A stretch of DNA of 64,000 bases from Cheiracanthium punctorium (Eukaryota; Arthropoda; Arachnida; Araneae; Cheiracanthiidae): the NCBI GenBank assembly GCA_038373885.1, contig JAWZYV010013166.1:62001-126000 (forward strand), in the 5' to 3' direction. A program made the position numbers and the translations under genes. The notes under the pieces are model-generated. The model was given only the letters and a program-made list of their open reading frames with translations, did not search any database and was not told the origin of the DNA. How positions within the stretch are numbered: the first letter of the stretch is position 1; each line of letters opens with the position of its first letter. Shown piece after piece: positions 58,601 to 62,421 of the stretch.

Positions 58601-60811
58601 GTTTCCAGAAAAGCATGAAATTTGATTTGATATATAATAAAAATTGAATATGAAATTATTTATTTTAGATGGATGAAAATTAAATATATTGAGTGTAGGC
58701 ATATTTCCGTCAAATGTTTTTTCTAGCACCTATTGTAACCCTACAATGGGCTTTGACTTCTAGTACAAGAAATAATTACTTACACAACAGATCCTTCTGA
58801 GTGACTAGGAACAGAAAGAGTGATTTCAATAGCTTGTTCTGATGCTTGTTCATTCAGAATAGACATATTCCTTTGTATTTCTTTTTCACTTCTTGGGGCA
58901 TTTATGACAGCACATCCTAGGTATGAGATGTGTGGAAACAGGGAACAATCTGCTTCGGCAGCAAACTGAAGGGATGACGAACGAGACAAACTTACTGCAG
59001 AAAATTAAGTCACATTAAAACAGGTAAATGGGACTCATAAAATATTTTCAACAAAACTGAGGAAACAAAAAAGAATTTAAAGTACATTACAATTTATGCA
59101 CTTTTTTGTGTACATGAATTCACTTTTATGCACATATATTTTTTTCTTATATGTGCATGATTTGACAGAGTAATTTAGACAGGGATAAATCCAGAAATTT
59201 TTTCCAGGTGTGAAAATTGTTTATTTTTGTGAATTTCAGTATCTGTTCTTGTGAATTTTCATAAAAATCACTTTTTTTTTGCTAAAAATTTACAAAAGAA
59301 AATTAAGTATGGGTAAAATGCCAACGAAGAGGTCATTTTCATTTATTGTACCTTTGTTAAGGGGCTATTTTAATAAACTGTATTTTTTAAGGGGGCATAT
59401 ATTTCATTTATAATTAAACAAGAGTATGATATACATTTGACAAAAACTGCTAAAATATACACTTTATAGTATCTTAAAAAAGTAATGTTGTGTATATTTC
59501 AAGCAATTATAACTCAAATGAGCAGTAGAATTTAACAGGGGTTGATACAGGATTTTTTTTCCAGGGTCTCATTTTTGTGAAAACTGTTTACTTTTGTGAC
59601 GTTCAATATCTATTTTTGTGAATTTCAATATATTTTTTGTGAATTTTCATACCAAATTTTGTAAAAGTCACTTTAAAAAAAAAGAAGAGAGAATTTAATT
59701 CAAAACAAATTAAAATATATGCTAAAATACCAATGAATTGTTGTTTTAATCAATTATATTTCTGTGAAATGGCCATTTTAATCAATTATATTTCTGTGAA
59801 ATGGATCCAAATTTTATCAGCATCAATCCCTGTTTAATTACACTGGTCAACAAAAAAAATTTTTTATTTATTTATATTTTTTTTGGGGGGTGGGGTCTGT
59901 TCTCATGCTTAAATTCTGATTCTAGACATTGAAAAACACTTAAATTTTCATTTTTAGTTCTTAAAGTTTGCTTTTGTCTGATTTATGTCGATAAGTATAT
60001 TTTAATTTATTTCATAAACGAAAGATGGCAGCCCTTTGATTAACCCGAAAGTAAACTGTATTATTATTTGTAATTCTGTAGTATTGCTTGTAGTATTATT
60101 TGTAATATTATTATTTGTTTGTATTATTATTTGCTCATACGAACATAAAAGAAATACGAAAAATATTCACTTTTAGACATTAATTTCTTATTATTTTACA
60201 TTTATATGTTATTGTTTATCACAAATCTTTAATAAAAAAGACTTATATCCAGCAAAAACTTTTCTGATCATAATTTAGAGTGGAATTATAAAAAAAAATA
60301 TAAAAATCAGTGATTTTTGCCAAAAAATTGAAAAATTGCTTTAATTTCTACAAAAACAAACTTTCATTTAAAAAAAAATTATTTTCCTTAGTTTTGGCGT
60401 AGGAGAAACTAAAATTTAACATGTAGAAGCCAGACCCAAAAATCGTGTTGACCGGTGTTATTTAATGTGATAAATAAAAAAATATAAAAATCAAATCAAA
60501 ATTCAGAATAAATGATAACATTTTTAATATAAATTGTTGAAATCCATGAACTTACTCTCATCTAAAGAGCTTAAAGACTGGGTGATTCCAATGTTGCCAC
60601 TGGTAACACCAGATTCTGGAGATTTTATGCTATCATTAGTAGCATGAGAAGAATCATTTTTGTTAGAAGCTTTTGATGGCTGATTGCCGTTTGGTATAAT
60701 CATTGCCAAGGGATGGTCTGTAACAGGTTCACTTTTCAAATGTTTCTCTGGACGTGCATTTTTCTCAAGTGGTTTTGAATCTTGGTTATTTTCAATGTTC
60801 GTATCCAAACC
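15914..60811 (-). CDS. RABGAP1: RABGAP1 (GAPCenA) Rab GTPase-activating protein, 3' part of the gene, 23 exons
   Basis: Exons joined on the minus strand: 60811-60556, 58994-58784, 57858-57675, 55841-55665, 53682-53564, 49917-49851, 47955-47847, 45489-45323, 43971-43833, 40173-39929, 38193-38080, 37186-37112, 36431-36306, 36223-36080, 35927-35886, 33878-33750, 32927-32841, 28639-28529, 28156-28052, 27676-27593, 25751-25680, 24746-24555, 16051-15914. All junctions are GT-AG, phases agree, and the total is 3,093 nt ending in TAA. Numbering from the first visible codon: linker 1-90, PTB domain about 95-240, kinesin-like DUF3694 region about 265-430, Ser/acidic linker 431-485, TBC domain about 510-740, coiled coil 769-1010. 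The TBC arginine finger (IQRDINR, Arg572) and glutamine finger (GYCQGQ, Gln609) are intact, so the protein should be an active RabGAP. The family stimulates GTP hydrolysis by Rabs such as Rab6 at Golgi, endosome and centrosome. The start codon and upstream exon(s) are outside the window. The same architecture is shared by vertebrate RABGAP1 and RABGAP1L; an invertebrate gene is probably co-orthologous to both. Confidence 0.95.
16971..17393. mobile_element. Foldback-like MITE
   Basis: Outer arms taattaaacttcccctataaa (about 16,972) and tttataggggaagcttaatt (17,371-17,390) are inverse. Inner segments also pair: gccaaatttg...acatgagaaatgcttagg (about 17,025-17,070) against cctaagcacatctcatgta...caaatttgg (about 17,294-17,335). 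Non-coding. Confidence 0.75.
18170..18262. repeat. Three short direct repeats
   Basis: caaaactatacttttttt recurs three times (about 18,174, 18,213 and 18,243, the last with one change), separated by G-rich spacers. Confidence 0.6.
19561..19614. repeat. Poly-A / (GAAA)n microsatellite
   Basis: About 25 consecutive A followed by GAAA units. It creates a spurious Lys-rich ORF. Confidence 0.95.
19840..19904 (-). ncRNA. Hammerhead ribozyme-like motif (minus strand copy)
   Basis: The inverse of the motif in the right arm: tcttcag at 19,887-19,893 is the complement of the core, gtttc at 19,861-19,865 the complement of GAAAC, and the stem II palindrome lies between. Identical to the plus copy over the whole motif. 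Confidence 0.7.
19984..20048 (+). ncRNA. Hammerhead ribozyme-like motif (plus strand copy)
   Basis: Core ctgaaga at 19,995-20,001, then an 8-bp stem II (gttcaaaa at 20,003-20,010 with ttttgaac at 20,015-20,022), then gaaa at 20,023-20,026, a very short self-complementary acgcgt as stem III, a GTA cleavage triplet at 20,030-20,032, and tcc pairing with gga to start stem I. This matches CUGANGA-stem II-GAAA-stem III-UH. One extra A lies between the core and stem II. The very short stem III is typical of retroelement hammerheads thought to act as dimers. No cleavage is shown. Confidence 0.7.
20400..20985 (+). pseudogene. Non-LTR retrotransposon (LINE) reverse transcriptase C-terminal fragment
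   Basis: Translation in shifting frames gives KAMAFKGKEAVRTKIAIDNK, then YLGCDIIYDYNNDTLNKLHK with FQHICGTL, then LYGSQTWTL, and finally LPRAALYYIPKGRRDSGIPK with KRW and LPN-stop near 20,982. This is the familiar C-terminal part of arthropod LINE ORF2 (F-Q-H-I-C-G-T-I, Y-G-S-E-T-W, G-R-R-D-x-G-R-P). At least two frameshifts and several stops, so it is inactive. The clade cannot be fixed from this stretch. Confidence 0.85.
20986..21107 (-). pseudogene. Unrecognised coding-like segment, part 2
   Basis: Minus strand reads SDSDMDILSEADLAQCPPST, SRKSSTQNISAWTQELEELH and LHTSIR without a stop; base and codon use look like coding sequence. It is cut on one side by the LINE and on the other by a 1-kb insertion; joined across that insertion it continues to the segment at 22,119-22,346. 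No family recognised. Confidence 0.4.
21108..22118 (-). mobile_element. 1,011-bp retroposed insertion with SINE head and 13-bp target duplication
   Basis: Bounded by identical direct repeats ccatatcagaatc at 21,095-21,107 and 22,119-22,131. On the minus strand it starts with a tRNA-derived SINE head (cacagtggttatatcactg, then the B-box-like gggttccatcgtg) and the shared body ttagaaagtcctcctacc (about 22,118-21,940), then continues with about 800 bases unlike the other SINE copies in the window. The 3' end is a short CA/TA-rich tail rather than poly-A. Confidence 0.75.
22119..22346 (-). pseudogene. Unrecognised coding-like segment, part 1
   Basis: After a CAG acceptor-like site (ttgctttcag), the minus strand reads IYSVYIPSCFGNPQLQIIMV, KKRYLSEEWICVVNEPISNT, DKSGSSISVRTFYSYTVQK, then a stop. 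A shift of frame just before the stop gives VLENNISSDSDMDILSEADL, continuing into the segment at 20,986-21,107. It could be a nested or retroposed pseudogene; the product is not recognised. Confidence 0.4.
22390..23568. mobile_element. pogo-like DNA transposon, 1.18 kb, TA duplication
   Basis: Ends cagtgcagcaccgataatcc and ggattatggatgctgcactg with TA on each side. C-A-G-T-n-C-C-G-A-T-A-A-T-C-C-G is a typical pogo/jerky terminus. Extra copies of the ccggatta motif lie just inside each end (22,433-22,460 and 23,463-23,545). It contains no transposase I can recognise, but a GC-richer minus-strand ORF is at 22,956-23,108. Confidence 0.85.
22956..23108 (-). CDS. Hypothetical ORF inside the pogo-like element
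   Basis: From an ATG at 23,108 the minus strand reads MASAPSASRHIALFLDILSL, CEIVNYRGKEFASKRDRRGE and LVCFDVIKQL, then a stop. The stretch is clearly richer in G+C than its surroundings. It shows no HTH or DDE motif. It may be a captured host exon or a chance ORF. Confidence 0.3.
   Translation of the reverse strand: MASAPSASRHIALFLDILSLCEIVNYRGKEFASKRDRRGELVCFDVIKQL
23793..24329. mobile_element. TTAA-flanked foldback MITE
   Basis: Starts ttaacccttaaaagcc and ends ggcatttataggttaa, giving TTAA at both borders (23,793-23,796 and 24,326-24,329) as for piggyBac-type elements. Inner arms pair too: atgaagggtccatgggaaga (about 23,985) with its inverse near 24,215-24,238, and aagctaaatttcttat (about 23,857) with its inverse near 24,250. 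Most of the element is therefore an imperfect palindrome. Confidence 0.75.
24555..24746 (-). CDS. RABGAP1: RABGAP1 exon v (C-terminal coiled coil)
   Basis: 64 codons. Opens with SEVEGCENCSKK (family: VDDCERCREFF), then a Ser/Asn/Thr-rich spacer, then VRELELELAQTKLALVEAEC, the last family coiled-coil block. Confidence 0.96.
24747..25679 (-). other. RABGAP1 intron, nothing recognised
   Basis: AT-rich spacer between exons v and u with no element ends. Confidence 0.7.
25680..25751 (-). CDS. RABGAP1: RABGAP1 exon u (coiled coil)
   Basis: 24 codons: ICTQLNSRLEKEQKLFHDF then MNVVK. The first half matches family ICSQLSERLEKQQ; the rest has diverged. Confidence 0.94.
25752..27592 (-). other. RABGAP1 intron with one MITE
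   Basis: Apart from the MITE at 26,342-26,624 I see only AT-rich sequence. Confidence 0.7.
26342..26624. mobile_element. TTAA-flanked piggyBac-type MITE
   Basis: About 283 bp from ttaaccccttaatgccagg to caaatgggttaa, with TTAA at both borders and CCC...GGG termini. Non-coding. Confidence 0.72.
27593..27676 (-). CDS. RABGAP1: RABGAP1 exon t (coiled coil)
   Basis: 28 codons: LKELCRRELQQAESEI then NNSIISEYKQ, matching family LKEMCRRELDKAESEIKKNSSIIGDYKQ almost residue for residue. Confidence 0.97.
27677..28528 (-). other. Two short RABGAP1 introns
   Basis: Introns on either side of exon s (27,677-28,051 and 28,157-28,528); AT-rich, nothing recognised. Confidence 0.7.
28052..28156 (-). CDS. 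RABGAP1: RABGAP1 exon s (coiled coil)
   Basis: 35 codons, heptad-rich and charged, with EMEDEKRRLETEVIQ (family: DAEEEKRRLEEE). Phase 0 on both sides. Confidence 0.95.
28529..28639 (-). CDS. RABGAP1: RABGAP1 exon r (coiled coil)
   Basis: 37 codons: RENSRYQLNNLRLEHENDDL then ANELNSVRS, matching family ENRRLQEANMRLEQENDDLAHEL. Confidence 0.96.
29750..30715. repeat. ~170-bp tandem repeat, locus 2 (about four units)
   Basis: The anchor (t)gcaaaaaataatt or its variants falls at about 30,043, 30,214, 30,384 and 30,554, a 170-171-base period; tagagctgat and gtcactgtc-type blocks recur at the same spacing. The last unit runs into gagtcgagtggagtcactcc at about 30,686, the same end as at locus 1. The units have diverged noticeably. 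One unit is split by an hAT MITE. Confidence 0.82.
29790..30029. mobile_element. hAT MITE with perfect 8-bp target duplication
   Basis: 240 bp, ends cagagccggtccaggg and tctaggatcggcactg (inverse with mismatches), flanked by gttcacag at 29,782-29,789 and 30,030-30,037. Inserted in a unit of the 170-bp repeat. A (GT)n/G run lies near the right end. Confidence 0.88.
30964..31030. repeat. 27-bp tandem repeat, 2.5 copies
   Basis: tcagaggctatttaataaag plus gctatta at 30,964, 30,991 and a partial copy at 31,018; one difference between the first two copies. Confidence 0.9.
31838..32554. mobile_element. Mariner/pogo-type element with GGGTCGACTTATAC ends
   Basis: 717 bp, from ccatatttacccgtgtataa to ttatacgagggtaaatacgg, with TA on each side. 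Sub-terminal gtcgacttatac blocks repeat inside both ends (about 31,899 and 32,471). It contains a 5'-truncated SINE (32,070-32,163), and downstream of that a short acidic stretch (KEFCKLFDESDTEWDLE) that may be the transposase C terminus. Confidence 0.85.
32070..32163 (-). repeat. SINE family B, 3' fragment
   Basis: Minus strand carries the shared 3' body (ggatcccttaggaagacttc, gagcccacgcat, tggccgtaatcc) followed by an AAC-type tail. Same family as 41,307 and 48,966. Confidence 0.75.
32841..32927 (-). CDS. RABGAP1: RABGAP1 exon q (start of coiled coil)
   Basis: 29 codons: VKKLKKYAKEYQSLKEQQ then QEDPVVKLQ, matching family KKLKKYEKEYHTMREQQ and QEDPIERF. Confidence 0.96.
32928..33749 (-). 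other. RABGAP1 intron, nothing recognised
   Basis: AT-rich spacer without element ends. Confidence 0.7.
33750..33878 (-). CDS. RABGAP1: RABGAP1 exon p (end of TBC domain)
   Basis: Encodes KDLLALDFEGILKYFRVTLP then KKYRSEKNARDLL, matching family LLLTDFEGALKFFRVQLPKRYRSEENA. Phase 0 on both sides. Confidence 0.97.
33879..35885 (-). other. RABGAP1 intron with one MITE
   Basis: Apart from the hAT MITE at 34,822-35,001 and A tracts near 34,260, nothing recognised. Confidence 0.7.
34822..35001. mobile_element. hAT MITE with perfect 8-bp target duplication
   Basis: 180 bp, ends cagtggcatagcctg and ggctacaccactg with G/C runs just inside both, flanked by taagtggc at 34,814-34,821 and 35,002-35,009. 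C-A-G-T-G-G-C-G-T-A-G-C-C is a common hAT terminus. Confidence 0.92.
35886..35927 (-). CDS. RABGAP1: RABGAP1 exon o, 42-nt micro-exon
   Basis: Encodes exactly 14 residues, GIDTLFQVALALLM, corresponding to the family helix G-I-S-V-I-F-N-V-A-L-G-L-L. Acceptor TTTTTTAG, donor GTAAGT. Skipping it would stay in frame but delete a TBC helix. Confidence 0.93.
36080..36223 (-). CDS. RABGAP1: RABGAP1 exon n (TBC core)
   Basis: 48 codons with LHAHFADLGIEMHMFASQWF and LYTSKFPL, the conserved A-S-Q-W-F-L-T-L core of the TBC C-lobe. Donor GTGAGT. Confidence 0.97.
36306..36431 (-). CDS. RABGAP1: RABGAP1 exon m (TBC helices)
   Basis: Encodes IPEEQAFSILVKIMFEYGLR and LRLYQLEKLLE, matching family PEEQAF and YQLERLMQ helices. 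Phase 0 on both sides. Confidence 0.96.
36432..38079 (-). other. Two RABGAP1 introns around exon l
   Basis: 36,432-37,111 has a 20-base A run near 36,883. 37,187-38,079 contains a somewhat GC-richer plus-strand patch with a 63-codon ORF (37,586-37,777) that I do not recognise. Confidence 0.6.
37112..37186 (-). CDS. RABGAP1: RABGAP1 exon l (TBC glutamine finger)
   Basis: 25 codons encoding AYSVYDPEIGYCQGQSFLAA, with the Y-x-Q glutamine finger. Pro replaces the more usual Glu before E-I-G-Y. Confidence 0.97.
38080..38193 (-). CDS. RABGAP1: RABGAP1 exon k (TBC arginine finger)
   Basis: Encodes IQRDINRTFPAHEYF, the TBC I-x-x-D-x-x-R motif whose Arg is the catalytic finger, then DSLYKICK. Phase 0 on both sides. 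Confidence 0.97.
38194..39928 (-). other. RABGAP1 intron with coding-like debris
   Basis: Holds the unrecognised plus-strand ORFs described next and a 24-base T run after 39,121. 39,150-39,928 is plain AT-rich DNA. Confidence 0.6.
38240..39123 (+). pseudogene. Unrecognised coding-like stretch, possible pseudogene
   Basis: Plus strand gives VDNHRVNCSIVLDDDKQWKS (about 38,240-38,310), then in another frame SDKTLCAFKKTKQLENLTGN with ERENVCKIYR, and finally a 122-codon ORF at 38,755-39,123 with HLPPQLGLSTGDIKRLNGIK and DILPRSAMVIAIFIYLAFLN. The frame breaks and lack of introns suggest a decayed retrocopy or transposon ORF. A T run, not a poly-A tail, follows the stop. No family recognised. Confidence 0.3.
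39929..40173 (-). CDS. RABGAP1: RABGAP1 exon j (start of TBC domain)
   Basis: Contains DEPLPSGTGEVRKEC, WAEVLQRW and LVRRGIPEALRGEVWQLL, the first TBC helix pair (motif R-x-G-I-P-x-x-L-R-x-x-x-W). It ends with NLISK at GTGAAT, a weaker donor than its neighbours, in phase 0. Confidence 0.97.
40234..42159 (+). mobile_element. Non-autonomous Helitron 1
   Basis: Starts A|TCCTAACTAATATTATAA and ends GCAGCTAG|T, the TC...CTRR termini and A/T insertion site of Helitrons. A hairpin (cgcggacgaagtcgcg) lies just before the CTAG. The interior has four or five diverged direct repeats of about 145 bases around agcataaatagttcttttac (about 41,180, 41,575, 41,725, 41,880), with a SINE inserted between the first two. 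No Rep/helicase coding. Confidence 0.8.
41307..41543 (-). repeat. SINE family B, full-length copy inserted in Helitron 1
   Basis: Minus strand: tRNA-like head with B box (ggttcaaacccc), body with ttccatggttttctaaaaaa, gggctaggatcccttagaaa, a C run, then a tail rich in CAAA. Flanked by cctgagtattat (41,295-41,306) and cctaagtgttat (41,544-41,555), a 12-bp target duplication with two differences. Confidence 0.82.
42177..42861. mobile_element. hAT element, non-autonomous, 685 bp
   Basis: Ends cagggcttaatctg and aaattaagccctg, flanked by attggaag (42,169-42,176) and attgggag (42,862-42,869), an 8-bp duplication with one difference. An 86-codon open stretch inside shows no hAT dimerisation motif. 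Confidence 0.85.
43405..43455. repeat. Short dispersed repeat, copy 1
   Basis: cactgtaagagatatatgtg plus tt occurs here (about 43,410) and again at about 45,630, in both cases between a ttc and a tgaaataat block. Fifty bases or so in all; nature unknown. Confidence 0.5.
43833..43971 (-). CDS. RABGAP1: RABGAP1 exon i (linker between DUF3694 and TBC)
   Basis: Begins with residues including YEVISLENSLRKK (family: LYEVVCLESE), then a Ser/His/Asp-rich acidic linker ending DSES. It leaves in phase 1; the split codon plus the next exon reads D-N-D-E-P-L, the same acidic lead-in to TBC as in vertebrates. Confidence 0.93.
43972..45322 (-). other. RABGAP1 intron, one possible element end
   Basis: At about 44,051 TA-cagtctatcctcattttt resembles a pogo-type 5' end, but no matching 3' end was found. 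The remainder is AT-rich. Confidence 0.5.
45323..45489 (-). CDS. RABGAP1: RABGAP1 exon h (end of DUF3694)
   Basis: Contains VYLSVAADLIFTGIDEPTRF and IFPTNERFWYFSKR, the best conserved block of the kinesin-like domain (family: E-P-x-R-F, PNERFW-x-FSKR). It ends with FYLRVKE at GTAGGT, phase 0. Confidence 0.95.
46374..47623 (+). mobile_element. Helitron 2, non-autonomous
   Basis: Starts A|TCTATATAAATAAAAC and ends GGCGGCTAG|T. Immediately upstream of the CTAG a hairpin, ggcgaacc with ggttgcc (about 47,593-47,611), fits a Helitron 3' end. No Rep/helicase coding seen. It carries an hAT MITE. Confidence 0.65.
47340..47484. mobile_element. 145-bp hAT MITE inside Helitron 2
   Basis: Ends caggggtggcccaaca and gtagggccgctcctg, flanked by perfect 8-bp repeats tttgtaac (47,332-47,339 and 47,485-47,492). 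Confidence 0.9.
47847..47955 (-). CDS. RABGAP1: RABGAP1 exon g (DUF3694)
   Basis: Encodes VYHISANWNPCEPVYEIL, corresponding to the family Y-x-I-x-x-x-W-N-P segment. Phase 0 in, phase 1 out (G|GTATGT). Confidence 0.9.
47956..49850 (-). other. RABGAP1 intron with one SINE
   Basis: Apart from the SINE at 48,966-49,220, AT-rich sequence with nothing recognised. Confidence 0.7.
48966..49220 (+). repeat. SINE family B, full-length copy
   Basis: tRNA-like head (ccagtggctgagcacatag, B box gtggttcaaaacc), body with ttccatggtttcctctaaaa and gggttaggacgccttagaaa, then tggccgtaatcc and an ACAACACAAC tail. Flanked by ccatatcag (48,957-48,965) and ccatctcag (49,221-49,229), a likely target duplication with one difference. 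Confidence 0.85.
49851..49917 (-). CDS. RABGAP1: RABGAP1 exon f (67 nt, DUF3694)
   Basis: Completes a split codon and encodes CFGLLITPGRNLDHGDMHAL, matching the family motif CFGLLLSPGKDVRNSDMHLL. Acceptor TTCTTGTAG, donor GTATGT. It is too short to show up as an ORF and was found by family similarity and phase. Confidence 0.93.
50002..50519. mobile_element. Tc1/pogo-type MITE, 518 bp
   Basis: Ends cactgaagtgtcactgaatt and aattcagtggcacttcagta (inverse with two mismatches), with TA on each side. Non-coding. Confidence 0.8.
51155..52341 (-). mobile_element. Helitron 3, non-autonomous, minus strand
   Basis: On the minus strand it starts A|TCTATTATATAAATGTG and ends CAGTCAGCTAG|T, with a hairpin (ccgt...acgg) just before the end. 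1,187 bp, no Rep/helicase coding. The 5' end is close to that of Helitron 2. Confidence 0.78.
52466..53085. mobile_element. Foldback element, family A copy 2 (right end lost)
   Basis: Starts with the same cagggtgtcccaaaa end as 13,416 and has the same internal blocks (gtgcccc...ctaatt-type motif, gacttaaac...caatggctct). The inverse arm is recognisable to about 53,085 (tgtacatcacctaaataatg), where it runs into a T tract; the matching right terminus is not present. Confidence 0.75.
53564..53682 (-). CDS. RABGAP1: RABGAP1 exon e (DUF3694)
   Basis: Encodes PREKEFFKLRCNLEKMITM and NNRELKI, aligning with the family stretch around DKDRQCFKLR and NKELAIE. Acceptor GCAATAG. It leaves in phase 2 at AA|GTATGC, so the junction codon becomes AAC (Asn) where vertebrates have Arg. 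Confidence 0.92.
54386..55562. mobile_element. Outer MITE split by an inner one
   Basis: Left end cagtgtcctccattcatggg then ccaaactttaa; right end ttaaagtttggcccatgag then tttggggacatctcg. These are inverse over about 30 bases. The inner element at 54,463-55,267 interrupts it, so the original was only about 370 bp. Confidence 0.75.
54463..55267. mobile_element. Inner MITE with repeated ccctgattttt motifs
   Basis: Ends cagggtggctacaga and cgtcgacaccctg. Near each end the motif ccctgatttttccc is repeated several times. The centre (54,880-55,110) is a series of diverged gattcgcatat/ggattcgta words. A 5-bp tggaa repeat flanks it. Confidence 0.78.
55665..55841 (-). CDS. RABGAP1: RABGAP1 exon d (PTB C-terminal helix, start of DUF3694)
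   Basis: 59 codons. Opens with the PTB C-terminal helix VVKLLQCFASAFYR, then a Ser-rich loop, then VFTFEAVLDIKEEDHK, which begins the kinesin-like domain of the family. Both boundaries are phase 0. Confidence 0.95.
55842..57674 (-). other. RABGAP1 intron with decayed hAT
   Basis: 55,842-56,166 and 57,063-57,674 hold only AT-rich DNA. Confidence 0.7.
56167..57062 (+). mobile_element. Decayed hAT element with transposase C-terminal remnant
   Basis: Ends cacaggttcccaac and ttggaacctctg; flanks cattaaac and tactaaac agree at six of eight bases. At about 56,600-56,735 the plus strand gives NMAEHGFSAVAKLL, then KRNRI-like and ILTNLEPDTNKLKLH in shifted frames, the C-terminal dimerisation region of ZBED5-like hAT transposases. 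The rest of the transposase is missing. Confidence 0.75.
57675..57858 (-). CDS. RABGAP1: RABGAP1 exon c (central PTB domain)
   Basis: Contains ILFCARGRPETPEKECFAF and FHCHIFKCDSPET, matching the central sheet of the family PTB domain (family: ILFCVRG, CFAF, IHVFRC). Enters in phase 2 and leaves in phase 0. Confidence 0.95.
57859..58783 (-). other. RABGAP1 intron, nothing recognised
   Basis: AT-rich spacer between exons c and b. Confidence 0.7.
58784..58994 (-). CDS. RABGAP1: RABGAP1 exon b (start of PTB domain)
   Basis: Begins SLSRSSSLQF, then YLGCAVINAPRSEKEIQ, the highly conserved first strand and helix of the RABGAP1 PTB domain, and ends with TLSVPSHSEGSVV. Acceptor CTGCAG, donor GT|GTAAGT, phases 1 and 2. 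A second acceptor four bases further in (TAAG) would break phase with the preceding exon and is rejected. Confidence 0.93.
59178..59470. mobile_element. CAGGGGTTGAT family, copy 1 (3' end missing)
   Basis: cagggataaatccag...ttttttccagg and the following gtgaatttcagtatctgttc series match copy 2 at 59,536. The right terminus is not visible. Confidence 0.6.
59536..59832. mobile_element. CAGGGGTTGAT family, copy 2 (complete MITE)
   Basis: Ends caggggttgatacaggattt and aaattttatcagcatcaatc-cctg, inverse with some mismatches. Contains repeated tttttgtgaa words and a 30-base tandem duplication (ttttaatcaattatatttct, about 59,743 and 59,773). Non-coding. Confidence 0.75.
59840..60458. mobile_element. 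MITE with ACACTGGTCAACA ends
   Basis: Left end acactggtcaacaaaaaa and right end cgtgttgaccggtgt are inverse with one or two mismatches; about 619 bp, non-coding. Family not identified. Confidence 0.65.
60556..60811 (-). CDS. RABGAP1: RABGAP1 exon a (first visible exon, N-terminal linker)
   Basis: 85 codons plus one base, entered in phase 0 after TTTAG and left in phase 1 at A|GTAAGT. The product is polar, rich in Ser, Asn, Lys and Pro, and looks disordered; it ends with SLSSLDE. It precedes the PTB domain where vertebrate RABGAP1 also has a poorly conserved linker. It has no sequence similarity I can name, so its assignment rests on the open frame, good splice sites and phase agreement with the next exon. 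Confidence 0.8.
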
Positions 60812-61333
60812 CTAAAGACAGGAAGGTAAAATAAAGTTTGTTAGAAGTCACAAATGTAATAAATTAAAATTATATACAAGTTTGATTAGAAAAAAAAAGA
60901 AGAAAGAGAGAGAACCAGCTTCAAATTACTTCAACACAATGCAAAATTATTCACTTTGTAAAAAGGCAATTTCTTTGCCAAACATAAATGGTATCACCAA
61001 GAGGGATCAGTTTTGGCACCAAAACATGACAAAAAATGGCCAACCTTGGGGACTCTTGATATACCACTAGCAACACTGCTACTGACTACCGTTAAGGAAA
61101 TTGTTTTAAAATATAGTTTTATCCCATTTTCTGAGTGAAAAAAATCACCAGAACTTGACCAAATAACGAAAGGACCACTCCTGAAGTACCCTCTTTTGAA
61201 TAAAACAAGAATGATTCAAATCCTTCCATGTGATAAAAAAATTAGCACTAAGCATACATACAAAAAAAAAAAAAAAAATCTTGAACTGATCTTTTTTAAG
61301 TCTAAAAATAATAGATTCAATAGTCAAGCTCTC

Positions 61334-61638
61334 TTTAACCCTTTGAATTGTAAGCATTTTAGCACTTTCATATCAATATAGAAGACCAACTGGATAGACT
61401 GCCCAATGCTGAAAAAGGGCAGCCCTGCACAGCCAGCTGTATCAGACAACTTCTTTAGCTCTGTGGCACTGGATGGGCTATTTGATCAACTGCCATGTTA
61501 GTGGTAACAAAATGGATCAATGGCAATGGCAGCACCTTTTCAGCATTGAGATCATTTAACCATATTTTTATGGTGAGTAGCAGTGAAAGCACTGATATAA
61601 GGTGGTTTCACGCCGCTAACACCCAGCTTTAAAGGGTT
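61334..61638. mobile_element. Piggybac-type MITE with TTAACCCTTT ends
   Basis: Begins ttaaccctttgaattg and ends cagctttaaagggttat, inverse ends with TTAA on the left and a mutated TTAT on the right. Inner blocks tagcactttcatatcaatat and gtgaaagcactgatataa also pair. Confidence 0.7.
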
Positions 61639-61830
61639 ATATAGATAGGTAACTACATGTTAGCCCACTGATTAATTTCACCAATAAGCATGGCATTGAT
61701 TTACCAAAAAGTAATAGAAATTATTATGTTATTAGTAATTAATTTTACTAACTGTATATTTTTACATTAAAACATCATTTATTTATATTGCACATCTGCA
61801 TTTTCAATCTCACAAGCTATAAAAGAAATA

Positions 61831-62305
61831 CAGTATACTCCCTCTTAACCAGTCTAAATAGGAGAGGGGATTTGAGCCAGTTAACTAAAATTCCAGTTAA
61901 AGCAGAGAATGAAAAATATATATAAGTAATAGTTCAAACTTTTTTAAAAATAAATTTTTGCTAATTTATTACAAAAGTTTTATATACCATTAGGAGGAAA
62001 GTTTTAAATCATTAGTCACTTTTGTTTTTCTGTTGAAGACTGAAAATTCAACAACTGATTGCAGGTTTGCCATTTTTTTAAAAGTATCACATTGATGAAA
62101 GAAGCTTATGCTTATTGTTCTTCATAGCATAAACCCTTTTCCAGTACTTTTGCTCCAGTAGTACATGATATGATGAAGATTGTTGTCAGGCATTGTTGGA
62201 AATTTTTAATTTTTTGTATTTATTTATTTGTGTTTAAATCAAGTATGGCTGGTTAGAGCAGAGATCTAGTTAAACAAAGGCCAGTTAAAAGGGAGTCGTC
62301 TACTG
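61831..62305. mobile_element. pogo/Tigger-type MITE, TA duplication
   Basis: 475 bp, ends cagtatactccctcttaacc and ttaaaagggagtcgtctactg, inverse with mismatches, TA on each side. Further ccagttaa words follow both ends. Confidence 0.8.
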
Positions 62306-62421
62306 TATGACCAAAATAATTAATGTTAATTTAGCATACTGCATGAATAAGCACAAATTTCTACAAAAATTAACATTTTTGATTTTAGATATTTTTTTAA
62401 GTTTTAAAATGAATAAATAAA

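Larger units (their letters stand above)
58995..60555 (-). other. RABGAP1 intron with three repeat elements
   Basis: Almost wholly occupied by the two related hAT-type copies and the element with CACTGGTCAAC ends. Confidence 0.75.
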